Assembly: GCA_031254455.1 (NCBI GenBank)
Contig: JAIRUI010000014.1
Span: forward strand, 1-7,849
DNA length: 7,849 nt
Direction: 5' to 3'
Source of the DNA: Chitinispirillales bacterium
GTDB taxonomy: Bacteria > Fibrobacterota > Chitinivibrionia > Chitinivibrionales > Chitinivibrionaceae
This document shows positions 1-7,070 of this stretch, in pieces. The position numbers and the translations under genes were made by a program. The number at the start of each line of letters is the position of its first letter. Position 1 is the first letter of the stretch. The notes beneath the pieces are model-generated. The model made no database searches, was not told the DNA's origin, and saw nothing but the letters and a program-made list of their open reading frames with translations.

Positions 1-49
1 CGACGGATGATGCCAAGGCATCCCCCGTATACCCTTTATATCTTATTGT
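1..49 (-). rRNA. 23S ribosomal RNA, 5' end only (partial)
   Basis: Read on the minus strand, this stretch matches the conserved start of bacterial 23S rRNA. It has an AAAGGG block, then a TAYACGG-type block, then GGATGCCTTGGCA, as in Bacillus and E. coli 23S a few tens of bases from the 5' end. The gene runs out of the left edge, so only about 50 nt are visible. The mature 5' end is placed near position 49 by aligning the TAAG found close to the start of E. coli 23S; it could be several bases off. The gene lies downstream of a tRNA-Ala, and no 16S gene precedes it in the window. Confidence 0.88.
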
Positions 50-98
50 ATCTTTCCATACAACTCTATTCAATATGTACTCTATATACAATATCTGT

Positions 99-111
99 CT
101 TGTCAAAGAAC
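99..111 (-). promoter_or_regulatory. boxA-like antitermination element in the tRNA-23S spacer
   Basis: On the minus strand this reads GTTCTTTGACAAG. It closely resembles the boxA element (core TCTTTRA-A) found in rRNA leaders and in 16S-23S spacers, where NusB/S10 (NusE) bind the nascent RNA and prevent Rho termination. It sits between the tRNA-Ala and the 23S gene, where the spacer copy of boxA normally occurs. The identification is from sequence resemblance and position only. Confidence 0.55.
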
Positions 112-120
112 TTATTACGG

Positions 121-193
121 TGGAGATTACAGGATTCGAACCTGCGACATTCACACTGCCAGCGTGACGCTCTCCCAACTGAGCTAAATCCCC
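121..193 (-). tRNA. tRNA-Ala, anticodon GGC
   Basis: The minus strand folds into a complete 73-nt cloverleaf. The 7-bp acceptor stem (GGGGATT/AATCTCC) includes the G3-U70 wobble pair that alanyl-tRNA synthetase recognises. The D stem is GCTC/GAGC. The anticodon stem is TCACG/TGTGA with loop CTGGCAG, giving anticodon GGC (reads GCC and GCU). The T arm contains TTCGAAT. The bases after discriminator A73 read CCG, so the terminal CCA is not encoded and must be completed by tRNA nucleotidyltransferase. It lies about 70 bp upstream of the 23S gene and is probably cotranscribed with it. Confidence 0.95.
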
Positions 194-203
194 GTTTTCA
201 CCG

Positions 204-242
204 CCGTTAGCTTTCAATTTTTTGTAATTTTAAAGTTAACGG
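204..242 (-). other. imperfect inverted repeat in the tRNA-Ala/23S leader
   Basis: Two 9-nt arms, 204-212 and 234-242 (CCGTTAGCT and AGTTAACGG on the plus strand), are complementary at 8 of 9 positions across a 21-nt A/T-rich loop. The outer arm coincides with the predicted transcription start, so a hairpin could form at the extreme 5' end of the precursor RNA. A role in processing or stability is inference; it could be chance in AT-rich DNA. Confidence 0.35.
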
Positions 243-248
243 ATAACG

Positions 249-278
249 AATATAATTTATTACATAAAGCGATGTCAA
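249..278 (-). promoter_or_regulatory. sigma70-type promoter of the tRNA-Ala/23S unit
   Basis: On the minus strand a perfect -35 TTGACA (278-273) is followed after 18 bp by the -10 TATATT (254-249, 5 of 6 consensus). Transcription would start near 242-244, about 50 nt before the tRNA 5' end. The DNA just upstream of the -35 (about 279-310) has A and T tracts like an UP element, as expected for a strong stable-RNA promoter. Its position directly before the tRNA argues that no 16S gene belongs to this transcript. Confidence 0.7.
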
Positions 279-338
279 GGAAAATCTACATTTTTCTATA
301 AAATTAAGATACCGTCTGTTCGCCGAACGCAATATTTT

Positions 339-1502
339 TTAATTTGTATCGCTTTCTTTTAGCAAAAGAGCCATTTCTTCCGCTTTTTTGTTAATATCCG
401 CAATGGAATTCTTTTGTGTTTTGGAAATTTCAGCAATTCCGCTAATAAAATTATTGCTTGTATTTATTCCCGAAACAATTTCCGCAAGAGAATCGGCGGC
501 GTCTTTAACCATTTGCATTCCATAATCCGCTTTAGTTATTGAATTGTTTACCAACGACTTTGTATCGTTTACCGATTTCGCACTTTGGCTGGCAAGATTT
601 TTTACTTCTTTGGCGACGACCGCAAATCCCTTTCCGGCTTCTCCGGCTCGCGCCGCCTCAATTGAAGCGTTTATAGCCAAGATATTAGTACGCGAAGCGA
701 TATCGCTTATAGTTTTCGTCACATTCACAATGTCACGGCTCGCATTGTTGATTTCGGTCATAGCCTGCGTCATTTTCTCCATATATTGAGAACATTTTTC
801 CGCATTCTCTCTAATTGAGCTAATCATTTTCACCGTTTGAGAAGTAGTTTTTACATTTTCATCGGCGCTATTTGTGACGTCGGATGAAATGCTTACAAAG
901 TTTCTGTTCATACCCCCGATATTTTCAATCAAAACCGCTTGCTGTTTTTGAATTTTTTTCAAATCGGTTATATCCTGCACAACTTCAATATGTCCTGTTA
1001 TATTTCCGTATCCGTCGTATAAATAACGCACTTCTACCTTAAAATCCGAACCAAATTGTTCAAAGAACGTGTGGTTTTCACCCCGTCTCAAACATTCAAT
1101 CCCGCAGTTTGAAGTTTCACAAATGGCGGCGCCCCAATTGCTGCATTGTTTACCTATAACATCTTTACGTTTTACTTTCTGCAAATCTTCAACGACTTTG
1201 TTTATAAACGTCCAATTCATATTTTTGTCTGTTATGGACAAAGGAAACGGAAGCGCGTCAAGTATACTTTCGTACCAATGAATTTTATTACAAATCCAAA
1301 GCGCCATTAAAATACATACGACTGTTCCCAAAATCATTAAACACGCTGCAAACAAAATAAAAATCGTTTCATCGGCGGCAGCATTAACCTTATGCCGAAT
1401 AACAATTCCTCCAAGCGCATCAATAAACAAAGCGCAAACGATGAAAACAACCGTAAGCGTTTTAGTGAATTTGTTTTCTGTTAAAAATTTGAACCACTGC
1501 AT
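339..1502 (-). CDS. methyl-accepting chemotaxis protein with cysteine-rich PAS domain
   Basis: A 387-residue chemoreceptor that would signal to the CheA/CheW array from the inner membrane. Two hydrophobic helices (about residues 16-35 and 47-70) flank a periplasmic loop of only ~11 residues, so sensing is probably cytoplasmic or membrane-based. No HAMP domain is evident. A PAS domain follows (about 77-185) with four cysteines, C120, C128, C133 and C137, that could bind a metal, a cofactor or respond to redox state. The signalling domain spans roughly 204-385. Its conserved hairpin tip is at 265-304, with the TNILAINASIEAARAGE and GFAVVAKEVKNLA blocks. No C-terminal CheR/CheB docking pentapeptide is seen. 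The ATG is preceded by AGGGGG at ~5 nt. A promoter and a palindrome lie upstream. No clear terminator separates it from the downstream rRNA promoter. The family is certain; the ligand is unknown. Confidence 0.93.
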   Translation of the reverse strand: MQWFKFLTENKFTKTLTVVFIVCALFIDALGGIVIRHKVNAAADETIFILFAACLMILGTVVCILMALWICNKIHWYESILDALPFPLSITDKNMNWTFINKVVEDLQKVKRKDVIGKQCSNWGAAICETSNCGIECLRRGENHTFFEQFGSDFKVEVRYLYDGYGNITGHIEVVQDITDLKKIQKQQAVLIENIGGMNRNFVSISSDVTNSADENVKTTSQTVKMISSIRENAEKCSQYMEKMTQAMTEINNASRDIVNVTKTISDIASRTNILAINASIEAARAGEAGKGFAVVAKEVKNLASQSAKSVNDTKSLVNNSITKADYGMQMVKDAADSLAEIVSGINTSNNFISGIAEISKTQKNSIADINKKAEEMALLLKESDTN

Positions 1503-1519
1503 AAAAACCCCCTATAGTT

Positions 1520-1540
1520 TTCACATAAATTTTATGTGAA
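1520..1540. promoter_or_regulatory. perfect 10-bp inverted repeat in the chemoreceptor 5' leader
   Basis: TTCACATAAA and TTTATGTGAA form a perfect 10-bp inverted repeat around a single central T (21 bp). It ends 18 bp before the chemoreceptor start codon and a few bases upstream of its ribosome binding site. It is downstream of the predicted promoter, so it is transcribed. It could be an operator for a dimeric repressor acting as a roadblock, or an RNA hairpin (about 9 bp with a 3-nt loop) that affects ribosome access. The half-site order (TCACA...TGTGA) is the reverse of a CRP site. The regulator is unknown. Confidence 0.5.
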
Positions 1541-1633
1541 TTCGTTGAAATAATAATAAAAACGTCTTTTGTTTGACAGCTGTTAAATTCGATAATGCCT
1601 TTGAATCGCCGAAGCGTTATCATAACAAGCAAA

Positions 1634-1662
1634 ATTATAGCAACTGTCTTTAACATATTCAA
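1634..1662 (-). promoter_or_regulatory. extended -10 promoter of the chemoreceptor gene
   Basis: On the minus strand, -35 TTGAAT (1662-1657, 4 of 6) is followed after 17 bp by a perfect -10 TATAAT (1639-1634) preceded by TGC, giving an extended -10 (TGnTATAAT). The predicted start near 1627 gives the chemoreceptor a leader of about 125 nt that contains the palindrome. This looks like a housekeeping sigma promoter rather than a flagellar sigma28 one. Confidence 0.6.
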
Positions 1663-1906
1663 ACTTATTTTTCACAAGCGGGGGGCAAGAAAGAAACAAG
1701 AAACAATCTGTTTTCCTTGGAGAATTTATCCTTAGCAAACTGAATTTTTTTGGCAGAGAGAAGAATACATTTAACGGTATTTTTTGAAATATTTTACACA
1801 TTTTTTTGCTCGCAGTTTTCAATTTTTTCATTCTTTTCATAGTTTTCCCATACGATCAACACCGCTCTATAAAAATATTATTTTGTTTTAACGTTTTAAC
1901 GAAATT
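1663..1906. other. AT-rich divergent intergenic region with no supported gene
   Basis: The whole 1503-2019 gap separates the chemoreceptor (minus) from mutS (plus). Apart from the promoters and palindrome listed separately, I see no gene. An 85-codon minus-strand frame at 1583-1840 is lysine-rich with no recognisable domain and overlaps the chemoreceptor promoter. A tandem pair of GTTTTAAC octamers lies at 1885-1892 and 1893-1900, just upstream of the candidate mutS -35, and could be a binding site or chance. Confidence 0.5.
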
Positions 1907-1935
1907 TTGTCAATTTTTGTTAAATTTAATATCAA
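1907..1935 (+). promoter_or_regulatory. candidate promoter of the mutS operon
   Basis: TTGTCA (1907-1912, 5 of 6 consensus) and TATCAA (1930-1935, 4 of 6) are spaced 17 bp apart. The predicted start near 1942 gives a leader of about 78 nt before the mutS ATG. The surrounding DNA is very AT-rich, so chance matches are likely; this is only the best candidate in the gap. Confidence 0.4.
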
Positions 1936-2019
1936 AAAATTATTACAGATTATTTATTATAGCATTTTATCGTCTCCAAAACGTATTTTTTATAAATCTT
2001 TTTGCAAAAGAGTGGGAAA

Positions 2020-4641
2020 ATGACAAAATCTACTACCAAAAAAGAACCACCGATGATGGCTCAATATTACAGAATTAAAATGGAATACCCTAATACTATT
2101 CTTCTTTACAGGATGGGGGATTTTTATGAAACATTTGAAGAAGACGCAAAAATTACCGCAAAAATTTTAGGATTAACTTTAACAAAACGAAATCACGGGG
2201 GCATTGAAGAAACACCGCTGGCCGGCTTCCCTTATCATGCGATAGACAAATACGCGCACAAACTCGTTAAAGCAGGATATAGAGTCGCTGTTTGCGAACA
2301 AATAGAAAACCCTAAAGCCGCAAAAGGCATAGTTAAACGCGACGTAGTAGAAGTAATAAGTTCGGGAACGGGTATCGACGACAGTTTTTTGGAAGAAAAA
2401 TCCGATAATAATATAATTTGTGTCTGCGAATACGAAGGAGAAATCGGATACGCGATATGTGACGTTTCAACCGGTAATTTCAGTACAAGCGTTTCAAACA
2501 TTAATGAGATTCCGCAAAAAATATCACGATTTCAACCGAATGAAATTTTACTTTCCGACAAAGAAAACAATCAAATAACGACGATATTGAAAAATAATTT
2601 TCCAGAAATTCCCGTTTCGTTTGAAAACGACGACTTGTTTATGTTAAAATCAAGTCGAGAAGAAATTTGCACGCATTTTAACGCTGTTTCGGTAAATTCT
2701 TTGGGACTTGAACAAAAAAATTCTGCGGTGATTTCGTCCGCGGTTTTACTGCAATACGTAAAAAAACTTAAAAAGAACAATTGCGGGCATATTTCGTCCA
2801 TAAAAATTGACTATGCCGAAAAAAACGCTTATCTTGATATAGCGACGATAAGAAATTTAGAATTATTGAAACCTATACATACCGACGAAACCGGCGGAAC
2901 ATTGGTTTCGGTTTTAGACAACACGTCAACTTCAATCGGTTCACGACTTCTTAAACGGTGGATCGTAACCCCCCTTGCAGACAAACAGGAAATAAACGAC
3001 CGCTTGGACGCGGTGGAATATTTTTGTAAAGAGATTGAAGCCAGGACTTCGCTTCAAGATATTCTCAGACAAATTATCGACCTTGAAAGAATTATCGGAA
3101 GAGTTTCGCTTCAAAGAGTAAATCCGCGGGAATTAGACGGTTTAAAAAATTCTATAACGCTTTTCCCTAAAATCGCCCGTTTGATAGGAAACAATCCTTT
3201 GCCCGTAATATCGTCAGTCGTGCAAAAAATCAACGGATTTGAAGAACTTTCTCAAAAAATCGCCGAAACAATAGTAGATAATCCGCCGCTGTCAATCGGC
3301 GACGGAAACTTAATTCGCTCCGGATTAAACGCAGAACTGGACAATTTGCGAAATCTTCAGCGCGATACAAAATCGTTTATTGCAAAATTACAGGAAGAAG
3401 AACGGCAAAACACCGGTATTGATAACCTGAAAGTCGCGTTCAACAACGTTTTCGGGTATTTTTTTGAAGTATCAAAATCACAATTAAACAAGGTTCCGAA
3501 TTATTTTATAAGAAAACAAACTATAGCCAACGGAGAAAGGTATATAACGCCGCAATTAAAAGAATTTGAAGAACGGGTACTCGGCGCGGAAGAAAAAATC
3601 GCAAATTTGGAAAACAATATTTTTGCGGAATTAAAAACTTTTGTAGCGTCATATTGCGTGAAAATTCAAGAAGCCGCGCAAAACATTGCGATTTTAGACG
3701 TACTTTGCAATTTTGGCGTAATCGCCTCACAAAATAATTATTGCCGCCCGATTTTAAGTGAAAATTCGGACATGTTGATAACAGAAGGAAGACATCCGGT
3801 CGTGGAAATTATGACGAGCGAACAGTTTGTCCCCAACGACACTGTCTTAAATTCAAAAAAGCAAGTTTTAATAATTACCGGACCTAATATGGCGGGAAAA
3901 TCGACTTACTTGAGACAAAACGCGCTGATTGCCCTGATGGCGCAAATAGGCTCGTTTGTTCCCGCAAAGCGGGCGCAAATAGGGATCGTCGATAAATTTT
4001 TTACAAGAATTGGGGCGTCTGACCGTCTTGCAAGAGGACAATCAACATTTTTAGTGGAAATGATCGAGGTCGCAAATATTTTGAACAACGCAAGCGAAAA
4101 ATCTTTGGTACTGCTTGACGAAGTAGGACGCGGCACTTCGACTTTCGACGGATTAAGTATCGCTTGGGCTACGGCGGAATATCTGCACAACAACACACAG
4201 ACAAGTACGCGCACGTTTTTTGCGACGCATTATCACGAACTTACGGAATTGGCTTCTATTTGCGAGCGTATGGAAAACGTTCATATTTCCGTAAAAGAAT
4301 ATAAAGGAAATATAATCTTTCTGCGAAAAATTTCTCAAGGAGAAAGTCCGCATTCTTACGGAATAAAAATCGCGCAGCTCGCAGGAGTTCCGCAAAAAGT
4401 GGTTCAAAGAGCGGCGCAAATCCTAAAAACGCTTGAAGGACGCGAAGAAAAACAGGGGCTTGACAAAAAAATCTCAGAAATAAAATTGCAAAATAATCCT
4501 CAATCGCTTCCTATGCAAATAAGCATTTTTGAAACGACTCCGCAAAATCCAGTTGTCGATATAATACAAAAAACCGACATTGAAAACATTACTCCGATAG
4601 AAGCGTTAAAAATTTTTGCCGAGTTAAAAAAGATGTGTTAA
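2020..4641 (+). CDS. mutS: DNA mismatch repair protein MutS
   Basis: An 873-residue MutS, which binds mismatches and small loops in new DNA and, in its ATP state, recruits MutL. The N-terminal mismatch-binding domain has the Phe-x-Glu motif (F35, E37; F36/E38 in E. coli) within GDFYE. Connector, lever and clamp domains follow. The ABC-type ATPase has Walker A GPNMAGKST (621-629), the signature/Q region around RGQSTFLVEM, Walker B LLDE (698-701) and the His-loop THYHEL (H737). The C-terminus ends in the usual TPIEAL-type helix. Length and motifs look intact. The ATG at 2020 is chosen because it has a nearby AGTGGG and places F35/E37 as in the family. An in-frame TTG at 2002 adds six residues but lacks a Shine-Dalgarno. 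No mutL is in the window. It is the first gene of a probable operon with lysA. Confidence 0.97.
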   Translation: MTKSTTKKEPPMMAQYYRIKMEYPNTILLYRMGDFYETFEEDAKITAKILGLTLTKRNHGGIEETPLAGFPYHAIDKYAHKLVKAGYRVAVCEQIENPKAAKGIVKRDVVEVISSGTGIDDSFLEEKSDNNIICVCEYEGEIGYAICDVSTGNFSTSVSNINEIPQKISRFQPNEILLSDKENNQITTILKNNFPEIPVSFENDDLFMLKSSREEICTHFNAVSVNSLGLEQKNSAVISSAVLLQYVKKLKKNNCGHISSIKIDYAEKNAYLDIATIRNLELLKPIHTDETGGTLVSVLDNTSTSIGSRLLKRWIVTPLADKQEINDRLDAVEYFCKEIEARTSLQDILRQIIDLERIIGRVSLQRVNPRELDGLKNSITLFPKIARLIGNNPLPVISSVVQKINGFEELSQKIAETIVDNPPLSIGDGNLIRSGLNAELDNLRNLQRDTKSFIAKLQEEERQNTGIDNLKVAFNNVFGYFFEVSKSQLNKVPNYFIRKQTIANGERYITPQLKEFEERVLGAEEKIANLENNIFAELKTFVASYCVKIQEAAQNIAILDVLCNFGVIASQNNYCRPILSENSDMLITEGRHPVVEIMTSEQFVPNDTVLNSKKQVLIITGPNMAGKSTYLRQNALIALMAQIGSFVPAKRAQIGIVDKFFTRIGASDRLARGQSTFLVEMIEVANILNNASEKSLVLLDEVGRGTSTFDGLSIAWATAEYLHNNTQTSTRTFFATHYHELTELASICERMENVHISVKEYKGNIIFLRKISQGESPHSYGIKIAQLAGVPQKVVQRAAQILKTLEGREEKQGLDKKISEIKLQNNPQSLPMQISIFETTPQNPVVDIIQKTDIENITPIEALKIFAELKKMC

Positions 4642-4693
4642 TAAGTTTCGGCGATTATTATTTTACATTGTCGGTTTTAGTGAAAGATAAAAT

Positions 4694-5956
4694 ATGACGA
4701 AAAAAACTATTCCTTTTTCAAAAGGACAAATTGACGATTTGAATAAAAAAGAGCAAACCCCGTTCTATATATACGAAGAAAACGGAATTGTCGAAAATTT
4801 GAAAAACTTCAAAAACGCATTTTCTTGGATTGATTTCAAAGAATTTTTTGCGGTGAAAGCGACGCCGAACCCCTACATCCTCAAACTCCTGAAGAATTAT
4901 GATATAGGCGCGGATTGTTCTTCGATGGCGGAATTGGTTTTGGCGCAAAAGTCGGGCGTTTCCGGTGAAAATATAATTTTCACCTCAAACAATACGCCCG
5001 CAGACGAATTTAAAAAAGCGTCGCAATTAGGGGCTATAATAAATTTTGACGATATTTCGCACATAAAATTTTACGAACAAAACGCTGGGAAACTTCCCGA
5101 ACGAGTATCGTTTCGTTACAATCCTGGTAACTTAAAATCCGGAAATTCAATTATAGGCGATCCGATTAGCGCAAAGTACGGATTTACGAAAAAACAATTA
5201 TTCGACGGTTACGAATACTGCAAAAACGCGGGGGTAAAGAAATTCGGATTACACGCGATGGTCGCATCAAACGAATTGAACGCGGATTATTTTGTGGAAA
5301 CGGCGAAAATTCTCTTTGAAGAAGTTTTGGAAATTTCAAAAAAGATTAAAATTTCGTTTGAATTTGTAAATTTCGGCGGAGGAATAGGAATTCCCTATCA
5401 TCCCGAACAAAAATCGGTAGATTTACAAAAAATCGGAGACGAAACAAAAAAATTATACGAAAAAATAATCATTGCGAACGGACTTTCTCCGCTCAAAATT
5501 TTTATGGAATGCGGACGAATGATAACCGGTCCGTTTGGATATTTGGTGAGCAAGGTTTTACACAAAAAATCGACATATAAAGAATTTATAGGACTTGACG
5601 CTTGTATGGCAAATCTTATGCGCCCCGCTTTATACGGCGCATATCATCATATTTCTATTCTTGGAAAAGAAAATTTTCCGAATGAAATTATCGCCGACAT
5701 TACCGGTTCGCTTTGCGAAAACAACGATAAATTCGCTATCGATAGAAAATTGCCGAAAGTTGAAATCGGCGATATTTTTGTGATTCATGACGCGGGCGCA
5801 CACGGACATTCCATGGGGTTTAATTACAACGGAAAATTGCGTTGCGCCGAATTTTTGATGAGAGAAAACGGCGATTTTTTGAAAATAAGACGGGCGGAAA
5901 CAATAGAAGATTTGTTTGCGACGCTTGACTTTGAGAATCTTGAAACATTTAAGTAA
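4694..5956 (+). CDS. lysA: diaminopimelate decarboxylase
   Basis: A 420-residue PLP-dependent fold-III decarboxylase that converts meso-diaminopimelate to L-lysine and CO2, the last step of lysine synthesis, in the cytoplasm. The PLP lysine is K55 in FAVKATPNP. Other visible elements are H187, the phosphate-binding GGGIGIP (228-233), ECGR (272-275, EPGR in most members), the DAP-decarboxylase block RPALYGAYH (310-318), the active-site C341-E342 and the C-terminal Y378. The usual HxHIGS segment reads HAMVAS here, so the second histidine is missing and this is a divergent subfamily. A related decarboxylase substrate is possible, but RPALYGAYH and the Cys-Glu pair favour DAP. The start is 52 bp after mutS with a weak ribosome site. 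No lysine riboswitch fits in that gap. Confidence 0.87.
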   Translation: MTKKTIPFSKGQIDDLNKKEQTPFYIYEENGIVENLKNFKNAFSWIDFKEFFAVKATPNPYILKLLKNYDIGADCSSMAELVLAQKSGVSGENIIFTSNNTPADEFKKASQLGAIINFDDISHIKFYEQNAGKLPERVSFRYNPGNLKSGNSIIGDPISAKYGFTKKQLFDGYEYCKNAGVKKFGLHAMVASNELNADYFVETAKILFEEVLEISKKIKISFEFVNFGGGIGIPYHPEQKSVDLQKIGDETKKLYEKIIIANGLSPLKIFMECGRMITGPFGYLVSKVLHKKSTYKEFIGLDACMANLMRPALYGAYHHISILGKENFPNEIIADITGSLCENNDKFAIDRKLPKVEIGDIFVIHDAGAHGHSMGFNYNGKLRCAEFLMRENGDFLKIRRAETIEDLFATLDFENLETFK

Positions 5957-5972
5957 AATAAAGGAGAAAACT

Positions 5973-6980
5973 ATGGCTAACAGATTCGTTGTCGAGAAAT
6001 TAAAATCACTTTTGGGAAGCGATGATTTAGTAAGCATGTATTTGGACAAATACGGAGAACTTGTAAATTTATCTTATGTTGATCAGTTAAAAGAGCAAAT
6101 AAAAAAACAACAAACTACCGCAACCAGTAAAAAAAATCCAGAAAATAAAATCGGAGACGATCCGGTTTTTGAAATCAACGTACATTGTCCCGCCTGCTAT
6201 AAGCAAAACGTCGTATGTTATAATCTGCGGGCTAAAAGTCAACTTATAACGGAAAGTATTTTTCTTGTTCCGCAATACGCCGGATTCGGAGAGTACTTTG
6301 TCGAGAATTTTAACCTTTTGCAAACGACCGTCTGTCCGGAATGCTTATTCGCTTCGCCCGATCCCAAGGACTGGACGAAAGTAAATTCCATAACCGGCGT
6401 CGAAACCTTAAGCCAGTTGGTTGCGAACGGAAAATTAATGCAGGAATTGAGAAATCAGGAATTGACGCGTAAAAACGCGTTTCCCGCCGCAAAAGCGGAT
6501 ATAAATTATTTTACGAGACCGCGAACGGCTGAAAAGGCGATTGAGTCGATAAAATTGTCGATTATGCGGGCGGAATTAGAAATGAAATCTTTTTTACCGT
6601 CGGTTTACTATAAAATAGGCTCATATAATTTAAAAATCGCCGATATAGAAAAAAAGAGTTTTAAAGATTATAAAGGATCGCTTTCAACCGCAGAAAAATA
6701 TTTTTCCATAGCGGTAGAAAAATCGGATTGCCAAACGATAAATTCCGAAATGGAATCAATTTATCAAGTCGTTGCGCTTAACATATTCTTGGGTAACCTT
6801 GACAAAGCGGCGGCGTTCTTCAAAATTATAAAAGACGTTCTAAAACAAAAAGAGCTCGCCGTAAGAGAAAACCCCATTCCCGAAGCAAAAAGAGAATTAG
6901 GCGACGTAAATAAGTGGGAAAAAAGAGTGGGCATACTTTGGGAATATCGTGCCGACAAAAGTTTTTGGGCAAACGCTTAA
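5973..6980 (+). CDS. DUF2225-like zinc-ribbon and helical-repeat protein
   Basis: A 335-residue protein of unknown function. A helical, lysine- and glutamine-rich N-terminus (1-60) precedes a likely zinc-binding module with CPAC at 72-75 and CPEC at 121-124. The spacing and the Y-x-V...CPxC pattern recall DUF2225 proteins. The rest (about 185-300) is helical with a TPR-like rhythm, including AEKYFSIAVEK and GNLDKAAAFFKIIK. No signal peptide or membrane segment is seen, so it is probably cytoplasmic. The ATG at 5973 has a strong AAAGGAG seven bases upstream. An earlier in-frame ATG at 5916 lies inside lysA and is not preferred. Only 16 bp separate it from lysA, so cotranscription with mutS-lysA is likely, but the shared role is unclear. 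Assignment to DUF2225 rests on the cysteine pattern and needs a profile search. Confidence 0.8.
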   Translation: MANRFVVEKLKSLLGSDDLVSMYLDKYGELVNLSYVDQLKEQIKKQQTTATSKKNPENKIGDDPVFEINVHCPACYKQNVVCYNLRAKSQLITESIFLVPQYAGFGEYFVENFNLLQTTVCPECLFASPDPKDWTKVNSITGVETLSQLVANGKLMQELRNQELTRKNAFPAAKADINYFTRPRTAEKAIESIKLSIMRAELEMKSFLPSVYYKIGSYNLKIADIEKKSFKDYKGSLSTAEKYFSIAVEKSDCQTINSEMESIYQVVALNIFLGNLDKAAAFFKIIKDVLKQKELAVRENPIPEAKRELGDVNKWEKRVGILWEYRADKSFWANA

Positions 6981-7070
6981 ACAATATTCTTTTCGTTTTC
7001 GGCTTTACAAAACTAAAAACATTATTAAGACGATGAAGAGAATGGGATTTGACAAATTTTTCTCAAGAAA

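Noticed and set aside
101..106. TTGACA on the minus strand as a second 23S promoter
   Set aside because: The nearest -10-like TATAGA is only 14 bp away; the sequence is better explained as part of boxA.
7..210. 67-codon plus-strand frame
   Set aside because: It runs antisense through the 23S 5' end, spacer and tRNA-Ala, so it is a shadow of RNA genes.
1520..1540. CRP/FNR-type operator
   Set aside because: The half-sites are in TCACA...TGTGA order, the inverse of the CRP arrangement.
1573..1578. TTGACA on the plus strand as a mutS promoter
   Set aside because: No suitable -10 at 16-18 bp; it is over 400 bp from mutS.
1462..1662. 66-codon minus-strand frame with a hydrophobic start
   Set aside because: It starts within the -35 of the chemoreceptor promoter, overlaps the chemoreceptor start in another frame and has no ribosome site.
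1583..1840. 85-codon minus-strand frame
   Set aside because: No recognisable domain, low-complexity lysine-rich start, and it overlaps the chemoreceptor promoter.
4642..4693. lysine riboswitch or separate promoter before lysA
   Set aside because: The 52-bp gap is far too short for a lysine riboswitch, and the promoter-like hexamers are only 14 bp apart.
5916..5972. N-terminal extension of the DUF2225-like gene
   Set aside because: It overlaps the lysA 3' end and lacks a ribosome site, whereas ATG 5973 has AAAGGAG at good spacing.
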